Origin: Ralstonia pickettii
Lineage (GTDB): Bacteria; Pseudomonadota; Gammaproteobacteria; Burkholderiales; Burkholderiaceae
NCBI RefSeq assembly: GCF_016466415.2
Contig: NZ_CP066771.1
Span: 2,170,001-2,234,000 of the forward strand
Length of the DNA: 64,000 nt
Direction: 5' to 3'
The notes beneath the pieces were generated by a model. It was not told the DNA's origin. It made no database searches and was given only the letters and a program-made list of their open reading frames with translations. Position numbers and translations under genes: made by a program. Shown piece after piece: positions 10,204-19,755 of this stretch. Every line of letters starts with the position of its first letter. Position 1 is the first letter of the stretch.

Positions 10204-11181
10204 ATGTCCACCGTGCCCAACTTCGATCTGAACTTGTTGCCGATTCTGCTCGCGCTGCACGACGCGCGCAGCGTGAGCATGGCCGCGCAACAGCTCGGCA
10301 TGAGCCAGCCGGGCGTGAGCACGGCGCTGGGCAAGCTGCGCGCGGCATTCGACGACCCGCTGTTCGTGCGCACCTCGCGCGGCATGGAGCCGACGCCACG
10401 GGCGCTGGCGCTCATTCCCGCGGCGCGCGACGTGCTGGCCCGTGTGCAGGAAGGCATACTCGAGACCGGGGCGTTCGATCCGGCCACAACCACCCACACG
10501 TTCTCGATCTCGTTGTCGGACGTGGGTGAGATGGTGTTCTTGCCGCGCATTGTCGAGGCGATGGCTCGGCACGCGCCGCGGGCGTCGGTGCAGTCCGTGT
10601 CGCTGCCGCCCGCGCAGATCGAGCGCGCGCTGGAGACCGGTTCGCTCGACCTGGCTGTTGGTTACTTCCCCGACCTGAAGAAGAACAACTTTTTCCAGCA
10701 GCGGTTGTTTACGCATTACTTCACGTGCATCGTGCGGGCCGACCATCCCGTCACGTGCGGCGGCAACACGAAGCTATCGATGGCGCAGTTTCTGGAATAT
10801 GGCCACGCCGTGGTGCGCGCAGAAGGCCGCAGCCAGGAACTGTATGAACGCTTTCTGGAGCGCAAACGCATCCGACGGACACCTGCTCTGCTCACACCGC
10901 ATTTCATGAGCATCCCGTTCATCCTGGCGCGCACGGACTTGATTGCGACGGTGCCGCACGCGGTGGGCCTGTCGTTCATGCAATCGCACGCCAACATCTG
11001 CGTGATGGAGCCGCCGCTGGAGCTGCCGAGCTTCGATCTCAAGCAGCACTGGCATCGCAAGTTTCACAATGACGCGCGCAGTCAGTGGCTCCGGACCCTC
11101 GTGTCGTCGCTGTTCAACGATGAGGCGGATGAATGGCGCGAACCCGGCCATCGACCCGCCAAACGCAAGAACACGAAGTAA
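10204..11181 (+). CDS. LysR-family regulator divergent from pobA
   Basis: 325 residues. The N-terminal winged helix-turn-helix is clear (about residues 8-66; SMAAQQLGMSQPGVSTALGKLR, DPLFVRTSRGMEPT), followed by a periplasmic-binding-protein-like effector domain. It sits head to head with pobA over a palindromic operator, so it most likely responds to 4-hydroxybenzoate or a related aromatic acid and controls pobA (inference from position). The frame extends far upstream as an open shadow of pobA; ATG 10204 is the first Met giving the standard LysR N-terminus, though its ribosome-binding site is weak. Confidence 0.88.
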   Translation: MSTVPNFDLNLLPILLALHDARSVSMAAQQLGMSQPGVSTALGKLRAAFDDPLFVRTSRGMEPTPRALALIPAARDVLARVQEGILETGAFDPATTTHTFSISLSDVGEMVFLPRIVEAMARHAPRASVQSVSLPPAQIERALETGSLDLAVGYFPDLKKNNFFQQRLFTHYFTCIVRADHPVTCGGNTKLSMAQFLEYGHAVVRAEGRSQELYERFLERKRIRRTPALLTPHFMSIPFILARTDLIATVPHAVGLSFMQSHANICVMEPPLELPSFDLKQHWHRKFHNDARSQWLRTLVSSLFNDEADEWREPGHRPAKRKNTK

Positions 11182-11318
11182 CCGACCCGGCTTAAGTGTT
11201 CACAATCCAAACACTCGATTGCAATGCGAACACAGAGCCTTTAGGATCGTCGGCACGCGCAGGCGACGCCACTGTGTTTTTTCGGCTCACGCTTGCCGAT
11301 CAACCTTTGGAGACCTTC

Positions 11319-12485
11319 ATGAGACGTCGTGTGCTGCTGACTGTCGTTGCCGGTACGCTGATGACCGGCCTGCCCGCCTTTGCGGACGAGCCGATCAAGA
11401 TTGGCCTGATCGCCCCCTTCTCCGGCCCCTTTGCCGACTATGGCAAGCAGATGGAAGACGGCATCAAGGCGTATCAGAGGCTGCACGGCACGACCGCCGG
11501 TGGGCGGCAGGTGCAGATCATCGTGAAGGACACGACTGGCCCCGTGCCGGACGTCGCCAAGCGCCTTGCGCAGGAGCTGGTGGTACGCGACAAGGTGGAT
11601 TTCCTTGCGGGCTTTGGCCTCACGCCGGAAGCACTGGCGGTGGCGCCCATCGCGCAGGAAGCCAAAAAACCGATGGTGATCTTCAATGCCGCATCGTCGT
11701 CAATCACCACCAAGTCGGACTATGTGACGCGTGTGTCGATGACGCTGCCGCAGATCTCCACGCCGATTGCCTCGTGGGCCCTGAAGAACGGCATCAAGCA
11801 GGTGGCCACTGTGGTTGCCGATTACGCGCCCGGCATCGATGCGGAGAACGCATTTAAACAAACGTTCACCGCCGGCGGGGGCCAGGTCGTGGAAGCCGTG
11901 CGCGTGCCACTGCGCAATCCTGAATTCGCGCCGTTCATCCAACGCGTGAAAGATGCCAAGCCGCAAGCCGTGTTCGTCTTCCTGCCGGCCGGCGAGCAAG
12001 GCGTGGCATTCATGAAGGGTTTCCGCGAGCGCGGATTGGCGCAGGCCGGCATCAAGGTCATCGCAACGGGCGACCTGACCGACGACCACGTGCTCCCGGC
12101 CATGGGCGACGCGACGCTGGGTGTCATCACGTCGTTCCATTACTCCGCCGCGCACGACTCGCCGCAGAACAAGACCTTCCTGAAAGCCTTTGCGGAGGCC
12201 AATCCGGGCGCGGGCCGCCCGAACTTCATGGCAGTGGCCGCGTATGACGGCATCGGCGCGATCTACAACGTGATCAACAAGCTCGGCGGCAAGATCGACG
12301 GGGAGAAGGCCATGGCCGCCTTCAAGGGCATGAAGATCGACAGCCCGCGCGGGCCGATCACCATCGACCCGGCCACGCGTGATGTGGTGCAAACGGTCTA
12401 CATCCGCAAGGTGGAAAAGGTCGGCAACGAGCTGTACAACGTCGAGTTCGACAAGTTTGCCGACGTGAAGGATCCCGGCAAGTAA
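11319..12485 (+). CDS. HAAT-family ABC transporter substrate-binding protein (aromatic acid or branched-chain amino acid type)
   Basis: 388-residue periplasmic binding protein with a Sec signal peptide (residues 1-22, cleavage near LPAFA-DE). The mature part starts with the family hallmark PIKIGLIAPFSGPFADYGK and has the two-lobe LivJ/LivK-like fold (AASSSITTKSDYV, FMAVAAYDGIGAIYNV). ATG 11319 has a TTTGGAGA ribosome-binding site. It converges with livF, whose stop lies 3 bp away, so it is a separate transcript but surely the partner of livHMGF. Binding proteins of this group in pca/pob clusters often bind benzoate-like acids; the ligand here is inferred from context. Confidence 0.88.
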   Translation: MRRRVLLTVVAGTLMTGLPAFADEPIKIGLIAPFSGPFADYGKQMEDGIKAYQRLHGTTAGGRQVQIIVKDTTGPVPDVAKRLAQELVVRDKVDFLAGFGLTPEALAVAPIAQEAKKPMVIFNAASSSITTKSDYVTRVSMTLPQISTPIASWALKNGIKQVATVVADYAPGIDAENAFKQTFTAGGGQVVEAVRVPLRNPEFAPFIQRVKDAKPQAVFVFLPAGEQGVAFMKGFRERGLAQAGIKVIATGDLTDDHVLPAMGDATLGVITSFHYSAAHDSPQNKTFLKAFAEANPGAGRPNFMAVAAYDGIGAIYNVINKLGGKIDGEKAMAAFKGMKIDSPRGPITIDPATRDVVQTVYIRKVEKVGNELYNVEFDKFADVKDPGK

Positions 12486-12488
12486 GCA

Positions 12489-13190
12489 CTACGCAACAGC
12501 CACGAGCCGTTGCAGTAACGGCGCATCGGCCAGCAGATCGGCGCTGGCTGATGCGTGCACGACGCGGCCTCGATCGAGCACCAGCGCACGCTGCGTGAGC
12601 TGCAGCGCCAGACGCGCATGCTGCTCCACCAGGATCACCGCCATACCCCCCTCCTCAACGAGCGCGCGGATAGCGCGGCCAAGCTCCTGCACGATGATCG
12701 GTGCGAGGCCTTCCATCGGTTCATCCAACAGCAGCAGTGCGGGATTCGTCATCAGCGCGCGAGCGATGGCGACCATCTGCTGCTCGCCGCCTGAGAGCTG
12801 ATTGCCGAGATTGCGGCGCCGCTCTTGAAGGCGCGGAAACGTCTTGTAGACGCGCGCCACATCCCAGGCCCCGGGTCGCGCCACGGCTGACAGATGCTCT
12901 TCCACCGTCAGCGACGGAAACATCCACCGCTCCTGCGGCACCCAGCCGAGCCCTGCGCGGGCACGCCGGTGTGGCGGCACCTTGGCGATATCCACGCCCA
13001 GCCAGCGGATACGCCCGCAGTGCAGGCGCGTGAAGCCCATCAGCGTGGCGAGCAGCGTGGTCTTGCCGACACCATTGCGGCCCAGCAGCGCAAGGCTGCC
13101 GCCTGCTTCGAGGGCGAACGACACATCGTCCAGCACGACAGCATTGCCGTAGCCGGCGGTCACATTTTCGAGCGACAACAGTTCACGCAT
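12489..13190 (-). CDS. livF: HAAT ABC transporter ATPase, LivF type
   Basis: 233-residue ABC ATPase. Walker A GRNGVGKT at residues 37-44, signature LSGGEQQ at 132-138, Walker B LLLLDEP at 152-158, and VEQH in the switch region. Length and the GRNGVGKT form fit LivF rather than LivG. Its ATG overlaps the end of livG by 8 bp, so the two are translationally coupled. It is the last gene of the long pca-liv unit. Confidence 0.92.
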   Translation of the reverse strand: MRELLSLENVTAGYGNAVVLDDVSFALEAGGSLALLGRNGVGKTTLLATLMGFTRLHCGRIRWLGVDIAKVPPHRRARAGLGWVPQERWMFPSLTVEEHLSAVARPGAWDVARVYKTFPRLQERRRNLGNQLSGGEQQMVAIARALMTNPALLLLDEPMEGLAPIIVQELGRAIRALVEEGGMAVILVEQHARLALQLTQRALVLDRGRVVHASASADLLADAPLLQRLVAVA

Positions 13191-13956
13191 GCTCAACCTC
13201 CCCGAGGTAGACCTCGCGCACACGCGGGTCGGCCGCGATCTCCTGCGGCGTGCCTTCAGTCAGCACGCGGCCGGCCAGCAGCACGGTGATCCGCTCGGCA
13301 AAGCGGAAGACAAGGTTCATGTCGTGCTCGATGAAGAGGATCGTGATGTCGCGCGGCAGGCTGGCGATGACCTCGAACAGTTCGGTGCTTTGTCCGCTTG
13401 GGATACCGGCGGCAGGCTCGTCGAGAAGCAGGATGCGTGGGTGCGTCGCGAGCGCCAGGGCGATCTCCACCAGGCGCTGTTTGCCGTAAGGCAACGCATG
13501 CGTGGGCGCCAGCGCGTCGGCACCGAGTTGCAAGCGGCACAGCAATGCCATCGCTTCGTCGCGGGCGTCCTTATGCGATGCAACGGTGCGATGCCAATGC
13601 CACGACGCGCCCGTGCGCTCGAAGATGGCGAGCATCACCGAGTCCAGCACCGTCAATCCCGGAAACAACGTGTTGATCTGGAAAGTGCGCGTGATGCCGC
13701 GCTTGACGCGCTGGTGTGCGGGCAGGCGGGTGATGTCTTCATCATCCAGCAGCACTTGGCCCGCAGTGGGTGCGAGCGTGCCGGTGAGCAGATTGATGAA
13801 GGTTGTCTTGCCCGCGCCGTTCGGCCCGATCAGCGCGTGGCGCGCGCCGGGCGCAAAAGACAGCGAGATATCGGAATTGGCGTGAAAGCCGCCCCAGCGC
13901 CTGGACAGGCCACGCGTGCTCAATGTGGGCGGAGGATGGATCGTGGGGGCAGTCAT
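13183..13956 (-). CDS. livG: HAAT ABC transporter ATPase, LivG type
   Basis: 257-residue ABC ATPase. Walker A GPNGAGKT at residues 44-51, TRTFQ Q-loop, LPYGKQR in the place of the signature motif (the YG form is usual for LivG), Walker B ILLLDEP and IEHDM. Overlaps livM by 4 bp and livF by 8 bp. Confidence 0.92.
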   Translation of the reverse strand: MTAPTIHPPPTLSTRGLSRRWGGFHANSDISLSFAPGARHALIGPNGAGKTTFINLLTGTLAPTAGQVLLDDEDITRLPAHQRVKRGITRTFQINTLFPGLTVLDSVMLAIFERTGASWHWHRTVASHKDARDEAMALLCRLQLGADALAPTHALPYGKQRLVEIALALATHPRILLLDEPAAGIPSGQSTELFEVIASLPRDITILFIEHDMNLVFRFAERITVLLAGRVLTEGTPQEIAADPRVREVYLGEVEHA

Positions 13957-14987
13957 GAAGCACCTCCCTTGCGAGCGCGCCGCGCGCTGACCGCAGACAC
14001 CGCAGTTTCCAGCCCACCGAGAATGCCGCCCCGCGCAAACAACACGCTCACCATCAGCAGCAGGCCGATCCAGAACTGCCAGTAGACGGGATTGATGCCG
14101 GCCAACACGTCCTGCGCAATCATGAACACCGCTGCGCCAATCAACGCGCCGTACAACCGGCCTGCACCGCCCAGCACGAGCATGATCAGCAACTCTGCCG
14201 AGCGCGAGAAGCCCAGCGAATCCAGACCGACAAATTGCGTGGTCTGCGCGAGCAGCCCGCCTGCGACACCGGCAATCGCTGCGCTGACGGTGAACGCGGC
14301 CACCAGCCGCATGCGAACATTCGCGCCGATGGCTGGCATGCGCTTCGGCCCCTGCTGAATGCCGCGCAGCGACAACCCGAACGGCGAGCGCACCAGGCGA
14401 CGCAACCCTCCAAACACCAGAAACAGCACGACCAAGCTATACAAGTAAGCCGTGCGCCCCTCCAGATCGAACTCAAATGTGCCGAGCAGCTTGTGCATCG
14501 TCACACCGGAAAGGCCGTCAACACCGCCCGTGAGAAACGCCATCTTGTTGGCCGCTTCATACAGCATCAGGCCGATGCCGAGCGTGACCATGAGTCGTGT
14601 CAGATCCTGCCCGCGCACGACGAGAAAGCTCACACAGAAGCCGGCCAGCGCAGCGACGACAGCGCCCGCGGCCAGACCGGTGAGCGGTTCACCCCAGCCA
14701 TGTGCCGCGAGCAGTCCGGCGGTATAGGCGCCAAGCCCGAAGAAGCCTGCATGTCCGAGCGACACGATGCCCGCATAGCCGAGCACCAGGTCGAGCGACA
14801 ACGCAAACAGCCCGACGATCAACACCTGGCTGCCGAAGACGAGGTAATCCGGAAGAAGAAAGAACACCGCGATCGGCACGCACCAGAACGCGATCTCAAA
14901 CGGCGACCAACGCGCTTGCGGCAACCCATGCGCCGCAGAGCCCTCAACAGGCCGTGCAGACCGCCTCAATTGCTGCAGCCCACTCAT
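13953..14987 (-). CDS. livM: HAAT ABC transporter permease, LivM type
   Basis: 344 residues with about eight to ten hydrophobic segments from residue 30 on, in the inner membrane. The family hallmark SLGHAGFFGLGAYTAGL is present near residue 85, along with GLDSLGFSRSAELLIMLVLGG. The ATG at 14987 gives the normal LivM length and overlaps the livH stop by 4 bp; the frame remains open upstream but only as a shadow of livH. Confidence 0.92.
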   Translation of the reverse strand: MSGLQQLRRSARPVEGSAAHGLPQARWSPFEIAFWCVPIAVFFLLPDYLVFGSQVLIVGLFALSLDLVLGYAGIVSLGHAGFFGLGAYTAGLLAAHGWGEPLTGLAAGAVVAALAGFCVSFLVVRGQDLTRLMVTLGIGLMLYEAANKMAFLTGGVDGLSGVTMHKLLGTFEFDLEGRTAYLYSLVVLFLVFGGLRRLVRSPFGLSLRGIQQGPKRMPAIGANVRMRLVAAFTVSAAIAGVAGGLLAQTTQFVGLDSLGFSRSAELLIMLVLGGAGRLYGALIGAAVFMIAQDVLAGINPVYWQFWIGLLLMVSVLFARGGILGGLETAVSAVSARRARKGGAS

Positions 14988-15853
14988 GCGCGCCTCCCCA
15001 GCAAACCGCCCGGGAAGAGCACGAGCAGCACGACCATCAACCCGTAGATGACGAACGCGCCCACGTCCGGCACGTAGTACTTGCCCGCCACGTCGAACAC
15101 GCCTAGCACGAGCGCGGCCAGCAATGTGCCCTTGATGGAACCCGCACCGCCGACGGCCACCACCAGCAGGAAATACACCATGTATTTGATCGGGAAGGCT
15201 GGATCGAGCCCGAGCACGTCGATGCCCAATCCGCCGCCCAGCCCTGCCAACCCCGAGCCCAGCGCGAACGTGACGGAAAACACCAGGCTCACGTTGATGC
15301 CCAGGCCTGCAGACGCCTGCTGGTTGTCCACGGACGCCCTCACCTGTGCGCCGAAGCGCGTGCGCTCGATCAGCCACGCGAGCAGCGCCGTCAGCGCAAT
15401 CACGACGCCAATCAGGAAGACGCGATAGCGCCCGACTTCCAATCCGCTATCGAAAACCCGCCATTGCCCGCGCAGCATCTCCGGTAGTTCGACAGGCTGC
15501 TGCGACGGCCCCCACACGTAAGTCGCACCCGCCATCGCCATGAAAACGAGCGCGATGGAGAACAGCACCTGATCGAGCGGGCTCGCGCGATAGAGCCGCC
15601 GGTACAGCGTGCATTCGAGCACAAAGCCGATGATTGCGGTGACCACGAAAGCGATGGGCAGCGTCGCCAGAAACGGCACGCCGAGGCGGTTCATCAGCAC
15701 CACGCACACATAGCCGCCCGCCATGGCGAACGCCCCGTGCGCAAGGTTGATGAAGTTCATCAGGCCCATCGTGACCGACAGCCCGATACTGATCAGGAAC
15801 AGCAGGCTGCCGTAGGCCAGCCCGTCGAACAACACACCCAATGCGCTGAGCAT
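14984..15853 (-). CDS. livH: HAAT ABC transporter permease, LivH type
   Basis: 289-residue inner-membrane permease. Hallmark segments: NFINLAHGAFAMAGGY near residue 35 and GLGGGLGIDVLGLDPAFP in the C-terminal third. ATG 15853 follows an AAGGAGGAGA ribosome-binding site, one of the strongest in the window. It starts 82 bp after pcaC and is probably on the same transcript, which would couple uptake to the catabolic genes. Confidence 0.92.
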   Translation of the reverse strand: MLSALGVLFDGLAYGSLLFLISIGLSVTMGLMNFINLAHGAFAMAGGYVCVVLMNRLGVPFLATLPIAFVVTAIIGFVLECTLYRRLYRASPLDQVLFSIALVFMAMAGATYVWGPSQQPVELPEMLRGQWRVFDSGLEVGRYRVFLIGVVIALTALLAWLIERTRFGAQVRASVDNQQASAGLGINVSLVFSVTFALGSGLAGLGGGLGIDVLGLDPAFPIKYMVYFLLVVAVGGAGSIKGTLLAALVLGVFDVAGKYYVPDVGAFVIYGLMVVLLVLFPGGLLGRRA

Positions 15854-15935
15854 GGGTCTCCTCCTTGGGCTTTTTTCCAGCTCGGCGGCCGGTTTGCCCG
15901 GTGTGTTGCGTGGCGTCTCCCCGGAGACGGCGGTA

Positions 15936-16334
15936 TTACTTTTTCGCAGCGCCCTCCGCATCCATCTCGGCAAACACCGTCTGTGCGAGGTGGAAGGCAT
16001 GGTTGGCAGCCGGCACGCCGCAGTAGATTGCGGTCTGCAGCAGCGTTTCCTGAATCTCGTCGCGCGTAACGCCGTTGTTGGCGGCAGCGCGCAGGTGCAG
16101 GCGCAACTCGCCGTCGCGGCCGAGGGCGACCATCATGGCGATCGTCAGCAGGCTGCGCGTGTGGCGCGGCAAGCCGGGGCGTGTCCAGATTTCACCCCAG
16201 GCGTAGCGCGTGATGAGGTCCTGAAACGGAGCCGTCAGCTCGGTCTGCGCGGCGTTGGCCCGGTCGACGTGGGCATCGCCCAGCACGGCGCGGCGCACTT
16301 CCATGCCCGCGGCGTAGCGTTCGCGATCATCCAT
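15936..16334 (-). CDS. pcaC: 4-carboxymuconolactone decarboxylase
   Basis: 132 residues, normal for PcaC. It decarboxylates gamma-carboxymuconolactone to beta-ketoadipate enol-lactone. Seen: AHVDRANAAQTELTAPFQD, YAWGEIWTRPGLPRHTRSL, and GVTRDEIQETLLQTAIYCG near residue 98. The ATG overlaps the pcaD stop by 8 bp. The order pcaD-pcaC fits the pathway order. Confidence 0.94.
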   Translation of the reverse strand: MDDRERYAAGMEVRRAVLGDAHVDRANAAQTELTAPFQDLITRYAWGEIWTRPGLPRHTRSLLTIAMMVALGRDGELRLHLRAAANNGVTRDEIQETLLQTAIYCGVPAANHAFHLAQTVFAEMDAEGAAKK

Positions 16335-17139
16335 GGGCAACCTCGCGCGCAACGCCGGTCGTCAAGAAGCTGACCAGCGCTTCGGTGTAGCCGTCGGCTT
16401 GCTCCCAGTTGGCGAGGTGGCCGGCTGAAAGCTCGATGTACTGGGCGCCGGGCACGCCGTCGGCAATGAGCTTGGTCTGTGCAGCCGGCGTGGAAATATC
16501 GTGCGTGCCGCCAATCACCAGCATCGGCACGCGGATGTTCGGCAATTGCGCGCGCAAATCTGCATCGCGAATGGCTGCGCAGTTGCCGTTGTAGCCGGCA
16601 TCCGGCGTGGACAGCAACATTGCCTTGACGATGTCGACGCGGCTAGCGTTGGCATCCCGGTAGCCCTGCGTGAACCAGCGCTCGAGCACCGTTTCAGTAA
16701 TGCTCGCCATGCCGCCCTGCTCGACCTGTGCGATGCGCGTATTCCAGCTTTGCTGCGTGCCGATGAGCGCGGCGGTATTCGTCACGACCATGCGCGGGAA
16801 GCGCTCGCCGTGATGTGCGGCCAGCCACAGGCCGGTCAACCCGCCCATCGACAGACCGCAGAACAGCGCAAGCTCAATGTTGTAGTGGTCGAGCAACGCG
16901 AGCACATCACCGCCGAGTTGAGCAACGCCAAACGGCGCGTCCGGCACGCTCGATTGGCCGTGACCACGCTGGTCATAGCGCAGCAGACGGAAATGCTGGC
17001 GCAACGCTTCGAGCTGCGGCTCCCACATGCCCAGGTTGGTGCCGAGGGAGTTCGACAGCACCAGCACCGGCTTACCCGTGGCGGGGCCGTCATCGAATTC
17101 GTGATACAGGCGGACGTTATCGTGTTCAAGCCAGGGCAT
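16327..17139 (-). CDS. pcaD: 3-oxoadipate enol-lactonase
   Basis: 270-residue alpha/beta hydrolase converting beta-ketoadipate enol-lactone to beta-ketoadipate. Nucleophile elbow GLSMGG with Ser97, oxyanion region SNSLGTNLGMWEPQ at about residues 29-42, an Asp in GGTHDIS, and the catalytic His in SAGHLANWE. The start at 17139 has a GGAGA site just upstream and removes a spurious extension. Confidence 0.94.
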   Translation of the reverse strand: MPWLEHDNVRLYHEFDDGPATGKPVLVLSNSLGTNLGMWEPQLEALRQHFRLLRYDQRGHGQSSVPDAPFGVAQLGGDVLALLDHYNIELALFCGLSMGGLTGLWLAAHHGERFPRMVVTNTAALIGTQQSWNTRIAQVEQGGMASITETVLERWFTQGYRDANASRVDIVKAMLLSTPDAGYNGNCAAIRDADLRAQLPNIRVPMLVIGGTHDISTPAAQTKLIADGVPGAQYIELSAGHLANWEQADGYTEALVSFLTTGVAREVAHG

Positions 17140-17161
17140 GGTGTCTCCGTGGAATACGTGT

Positions 17162-18523
17162 TCAGGGGTGGCGGTGGGCGTGTTCTGCGAGCACGCGGTC
17201 AACAGCGGCGCCCGCATCGCCAAGGTAATGGGTGGGGTCGAGCAGCGCGCTCAGCCGCTGGGATGCGTCGGCCCCCCAGATGCGTAGGACGTCGGCATCC
17301 TCGGCCAGTACGTCATGCAGCGTCTTGTGCTCGTGTACCGCTTTGCGGCTGGCCGCTTCGACCACATGGTGCGCTTGCAGGCGACCAAGATCAGCACCGA
17401 GCGCCAGCATCACGGCTTCACCGAGGATCAGGCCGTGCGTGAGGTCGAGATTCGCGCGCATGCGAGCGGCGTCGACCTGCAAGCCCTCAACGATGTCGCA
17501 CATCCGATCGAGCGCGCCCGCTGCGAGGCAGGCCATCTCACGCATCGTCGCCCACTGCGCCTGCCAACCGCCGAGCGCACGTTCGTGCTCCTGCGGCAGC
17601 GCAGCCAGCAGCGTGCTCGCCAAGCCAGGCATGCGCGTGGCCACAGCCAGCACGGTCGCGCAGCCAACCGGATTGCGCTTATGCGGCATGGTGGAGGAAC
17701 CGCCCTTGCCCGCAGCGGACGGCTCGGCAACTTCGCCAACCTCGGTCTGCATCATCAGTGAGAGATCGCGGGCGAAGTGACCCAGCGTGCCGGTCAGCAA
17801 CGCGAGCGTCGTGCCGATGTCAGCGATTCGATCCTGCTCGCCGTGCCAAGAGAGCGTCGGCAGCGGCAGATTGAGCTCGTGCGCCAGCGTTTGAGCGACA
17901 GCACGTGCATGTTCACCCAAGCTGGCGAGCGTGCCCGCTGCCCCGCCAAACTGCAATGCGGGCACATGCGCGCGCAACGCGGTAAAGCGATCCTGCGCGC
18001 GATGCACCGCTTCCAGCCAGCCCGCAACCTTGCGCCCGAACGTTGTCGGCAGCGCCTGCTGCAGCCACGTGCGCGCCACTATCGGCGTATTGCGATGACG
18101 TTGCGCCAGCGCAGCAAGCGCGTCCGCCAGTCTCAGCAGATCCGCTTCGATCAGGTCCGCCGATTGCCGCCACTGCAGCATCAGACCGGTATCGATGATG
18201 TCCTGGCTGGTGGCGCCCCAATGCACGTAGCGCGCGGCGTTTTCATCATGCTGCGCGACAGCGGCAGTCAGTTGCTTGACCAGCGGGATCGCCAGGTTGC
18301 CTGCGCTGGCCGCGGCATTGCCGAGCGCTTCCAAGTCCAACGTCGCCTTGGCGCACACTGCGCGAATCGGCGCAACGGCTTCGGCCGGAATCACGCCAAG
18401 CGCGCCTTCGGCCTGGGCGAGCGCAGCCTCCACATCGAGCATCGCGCGCACGGTGGCTGCATCGGACCACACCGCCAACATGGCTGGCGTGGAGAAAGCG
18501 CGATCGAGCAGTCCGCTGGTCAT
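17162..18523 (-). CDS. pcaB: 3-carboxy-cis,cis-muconate cycloisomerase
   Basis: 453-residue member of the fumarase/aspartase superfamily forming gamma-carboxymuconolactone. Seen: the superfamily signature GSSTMPHKRNP at about 276-286, HWGATSQDIIDTG near residue 100, and a C-terminal domain. Lies 7 bp after the pcaF stop and 22 bp before the pcaD start. Confidence 0.94.
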   Translation of the reverse strand: MTSGLLDRAFSTPAMLAVWSDAATVRAMLDVEAALAQAEGALGVIPAEAVAPIRAVCAKATLDLEALGNAAASAGNLAIPLVKQLTAAVAQHDENAARYVHWGATSQDIIDTGLMLQWRQSADLIEADLLRLADALAALAQRHRNTPIVARTWLQQALPTTFGRKVAGWLEAVHRAQDRFTALRAHVPALQFGGAAGTLASLGEHARAVAQTLAHELNLPLPTLSWHGEQDRIADIGTTLALLTGTLGHFARDLSLMMQTEVGEVAEPSAAGKGGSSTMPHKRNPVGCATVLAVATRMPGLASTLLAALPQEHERALGGWQAQWATMREMACLAAGALDRMCDIVEGLQVDAARMRANLDLTHGLILGEAVMLALGADLGRLQAHHVVEAASRKAVHEHKTLHDVLAEDADVLRIWGADASQRLSALLDPTHYLGDAGAAVDRVLAEHAHRHP

Positions 18524-18530
18524 GGCCGTA

Positions 18531-19733
18531 TCAAACGCGTTCGATCACCAGCGCGATGCCCTGCCCCACACCGATGCACATCGTGCACAGCGCATAGCGT
18601 CCGCCCGTGCGTTGCAGCTGATACATCGCCGTCGTCACCAGGCGCGCACCGCTCATGCCGAGCGGGTGGCCGAGTGCGATGGCGCCGCCGTTCGGGTTGA
18701 CGCGCGGGTCGTCACCACGCAGGCCCAGTTGACGCGTCACCGCTAGACCCTGCGCGGCAAATGCCTCGTTCAGCTCGATCACATCCATCTGATCGATGCT
18801 CAAGCCGAGCTGCTTGAGCAGCTTCTGCGACGCCGGTGCCGGGCCAATGCCCATCACGCGCGGCTGCACGCCGGCGGTGGCCATGCCGACAATGCGCGCA
18901 CGCGGGGTCAGGCCAAAGCGCTTGGCGGACGCTTCATTGGCGAGGAGCAGCGCGCACGCGCCATCGTTCACGCCCGACGCATTGCCGGCCGTCACCGTGC
19001 CGTCCGGACGTACCACGCCCTTGAGCTTGGCGAGCGCTTCCATGGTCGTTGCGCGCGGATGCTCGTCACGGCTGACAACGATGGCATCGCCCTTCTTCTG
19101 CGGGATCGTCACCGGCGTAATTTCCTGCGCGAGCGTGCCGTCTTCCTGCGCACGTGCGGCGCTCGCCTGGCTGCGCAGCGCGAAGCGGTCTTGATCTTCG
19201 CGGTTGATGTTGTAGTCGGTGGCGACGTTCTCGGCAGTCTCCGGCATCGAGTCGACGCCGTACTGCGCCTTCATCAGCGGGTTGATGAAGCGCCAGCCGA
19301 TGGTCGTGTCGTAGATGGCAGCATCGCGCGAGAAGGCGCTGGCCGCCTTGCCCATCACGAACGGCGCGCGGCTCATGCTCTCGACGCCGCCCGCGATCAT
19401 CAGCGCGGTCTCACCCGAGCGGATGGCGCGCGCAGCGGTGCCGGTGGCGTCCATGCCCGAGCCGCACAGGCGGTTGATGGTCGAACCTGGAACGCTGTCC
19501 GGCAACCCGGCCAGCAGCGACGACATGCGCGCCACGTTGCGATTGTCTTCGCCCGCCTGGTTGGCGCAGCCGAAAATCACGTCGTCGATGGCCGACCAGT
19601 CGACCCGCGGGTTGCGCGCCATCAGCGCCTTGAGCGGCACCGCGCCCAGGTCATCGGCGCGCACGGCGGACAGGCTGCCGCCATATCGGCCGATGGGAGT
19701 CCGGATGGCGTCGCAGATAAAGGCTTCGGTCAT
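18531..19733 (-). CDS. pcaF: 3-oxoadipyl-CoA thiolase
   Basis: 400-residue thiolase cleaving beta-ketoadipyl-CoA to succinyl-CoA and acetyl-CoA, the last step of the pathway. Active-site Cys90 in NRLCGSGMDA, His in GGAIALGHPLGMSGAR near residue 356, and the second Cys in CTMCIGVGQG near 386. The N-terminus AFICDAIRTPIGRYGG is typical of PcaF. Start chosen at ATG 19733, where homology begins. Confidence 0.95.
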   Translation of the reverse strand: MTEAFICDAIRTPIGRYGGSLSAVRADDLGAVPLKALMARNPRVDWSAIDDVIFGCANQAGEDNRNVARMSSLLAGLPDSVPGSTINRLCGSGMDATGTAARAIRSGETALMIAGGVESMSRAPFVMGKAASAFSRDAAIYDTTIGWRFINPLMKAQYGVDSMPETAENVATDYNINREDQDRFALRSQASAARAQEDGTLAQEITPVTIPQKKGDAIVVSRDEHPRATTMEALAKLKGVVRPDGTVTAGNASGVNDGACALLLANEASAKRFGLTPRARIVGMATAGVQPRVMGIGPAPASQKLLKQLGLSIDQMDVIELNEAFAAQGLAVTRQLGLRGDDPRVNPNGGAIALGHPLGMSGARLVTTAMYQLQRTGGRYALCTMCIGVGQGIALVIERV

Positions 19734-19755
19734 GATGGTTCTGTCTCCAATGGTT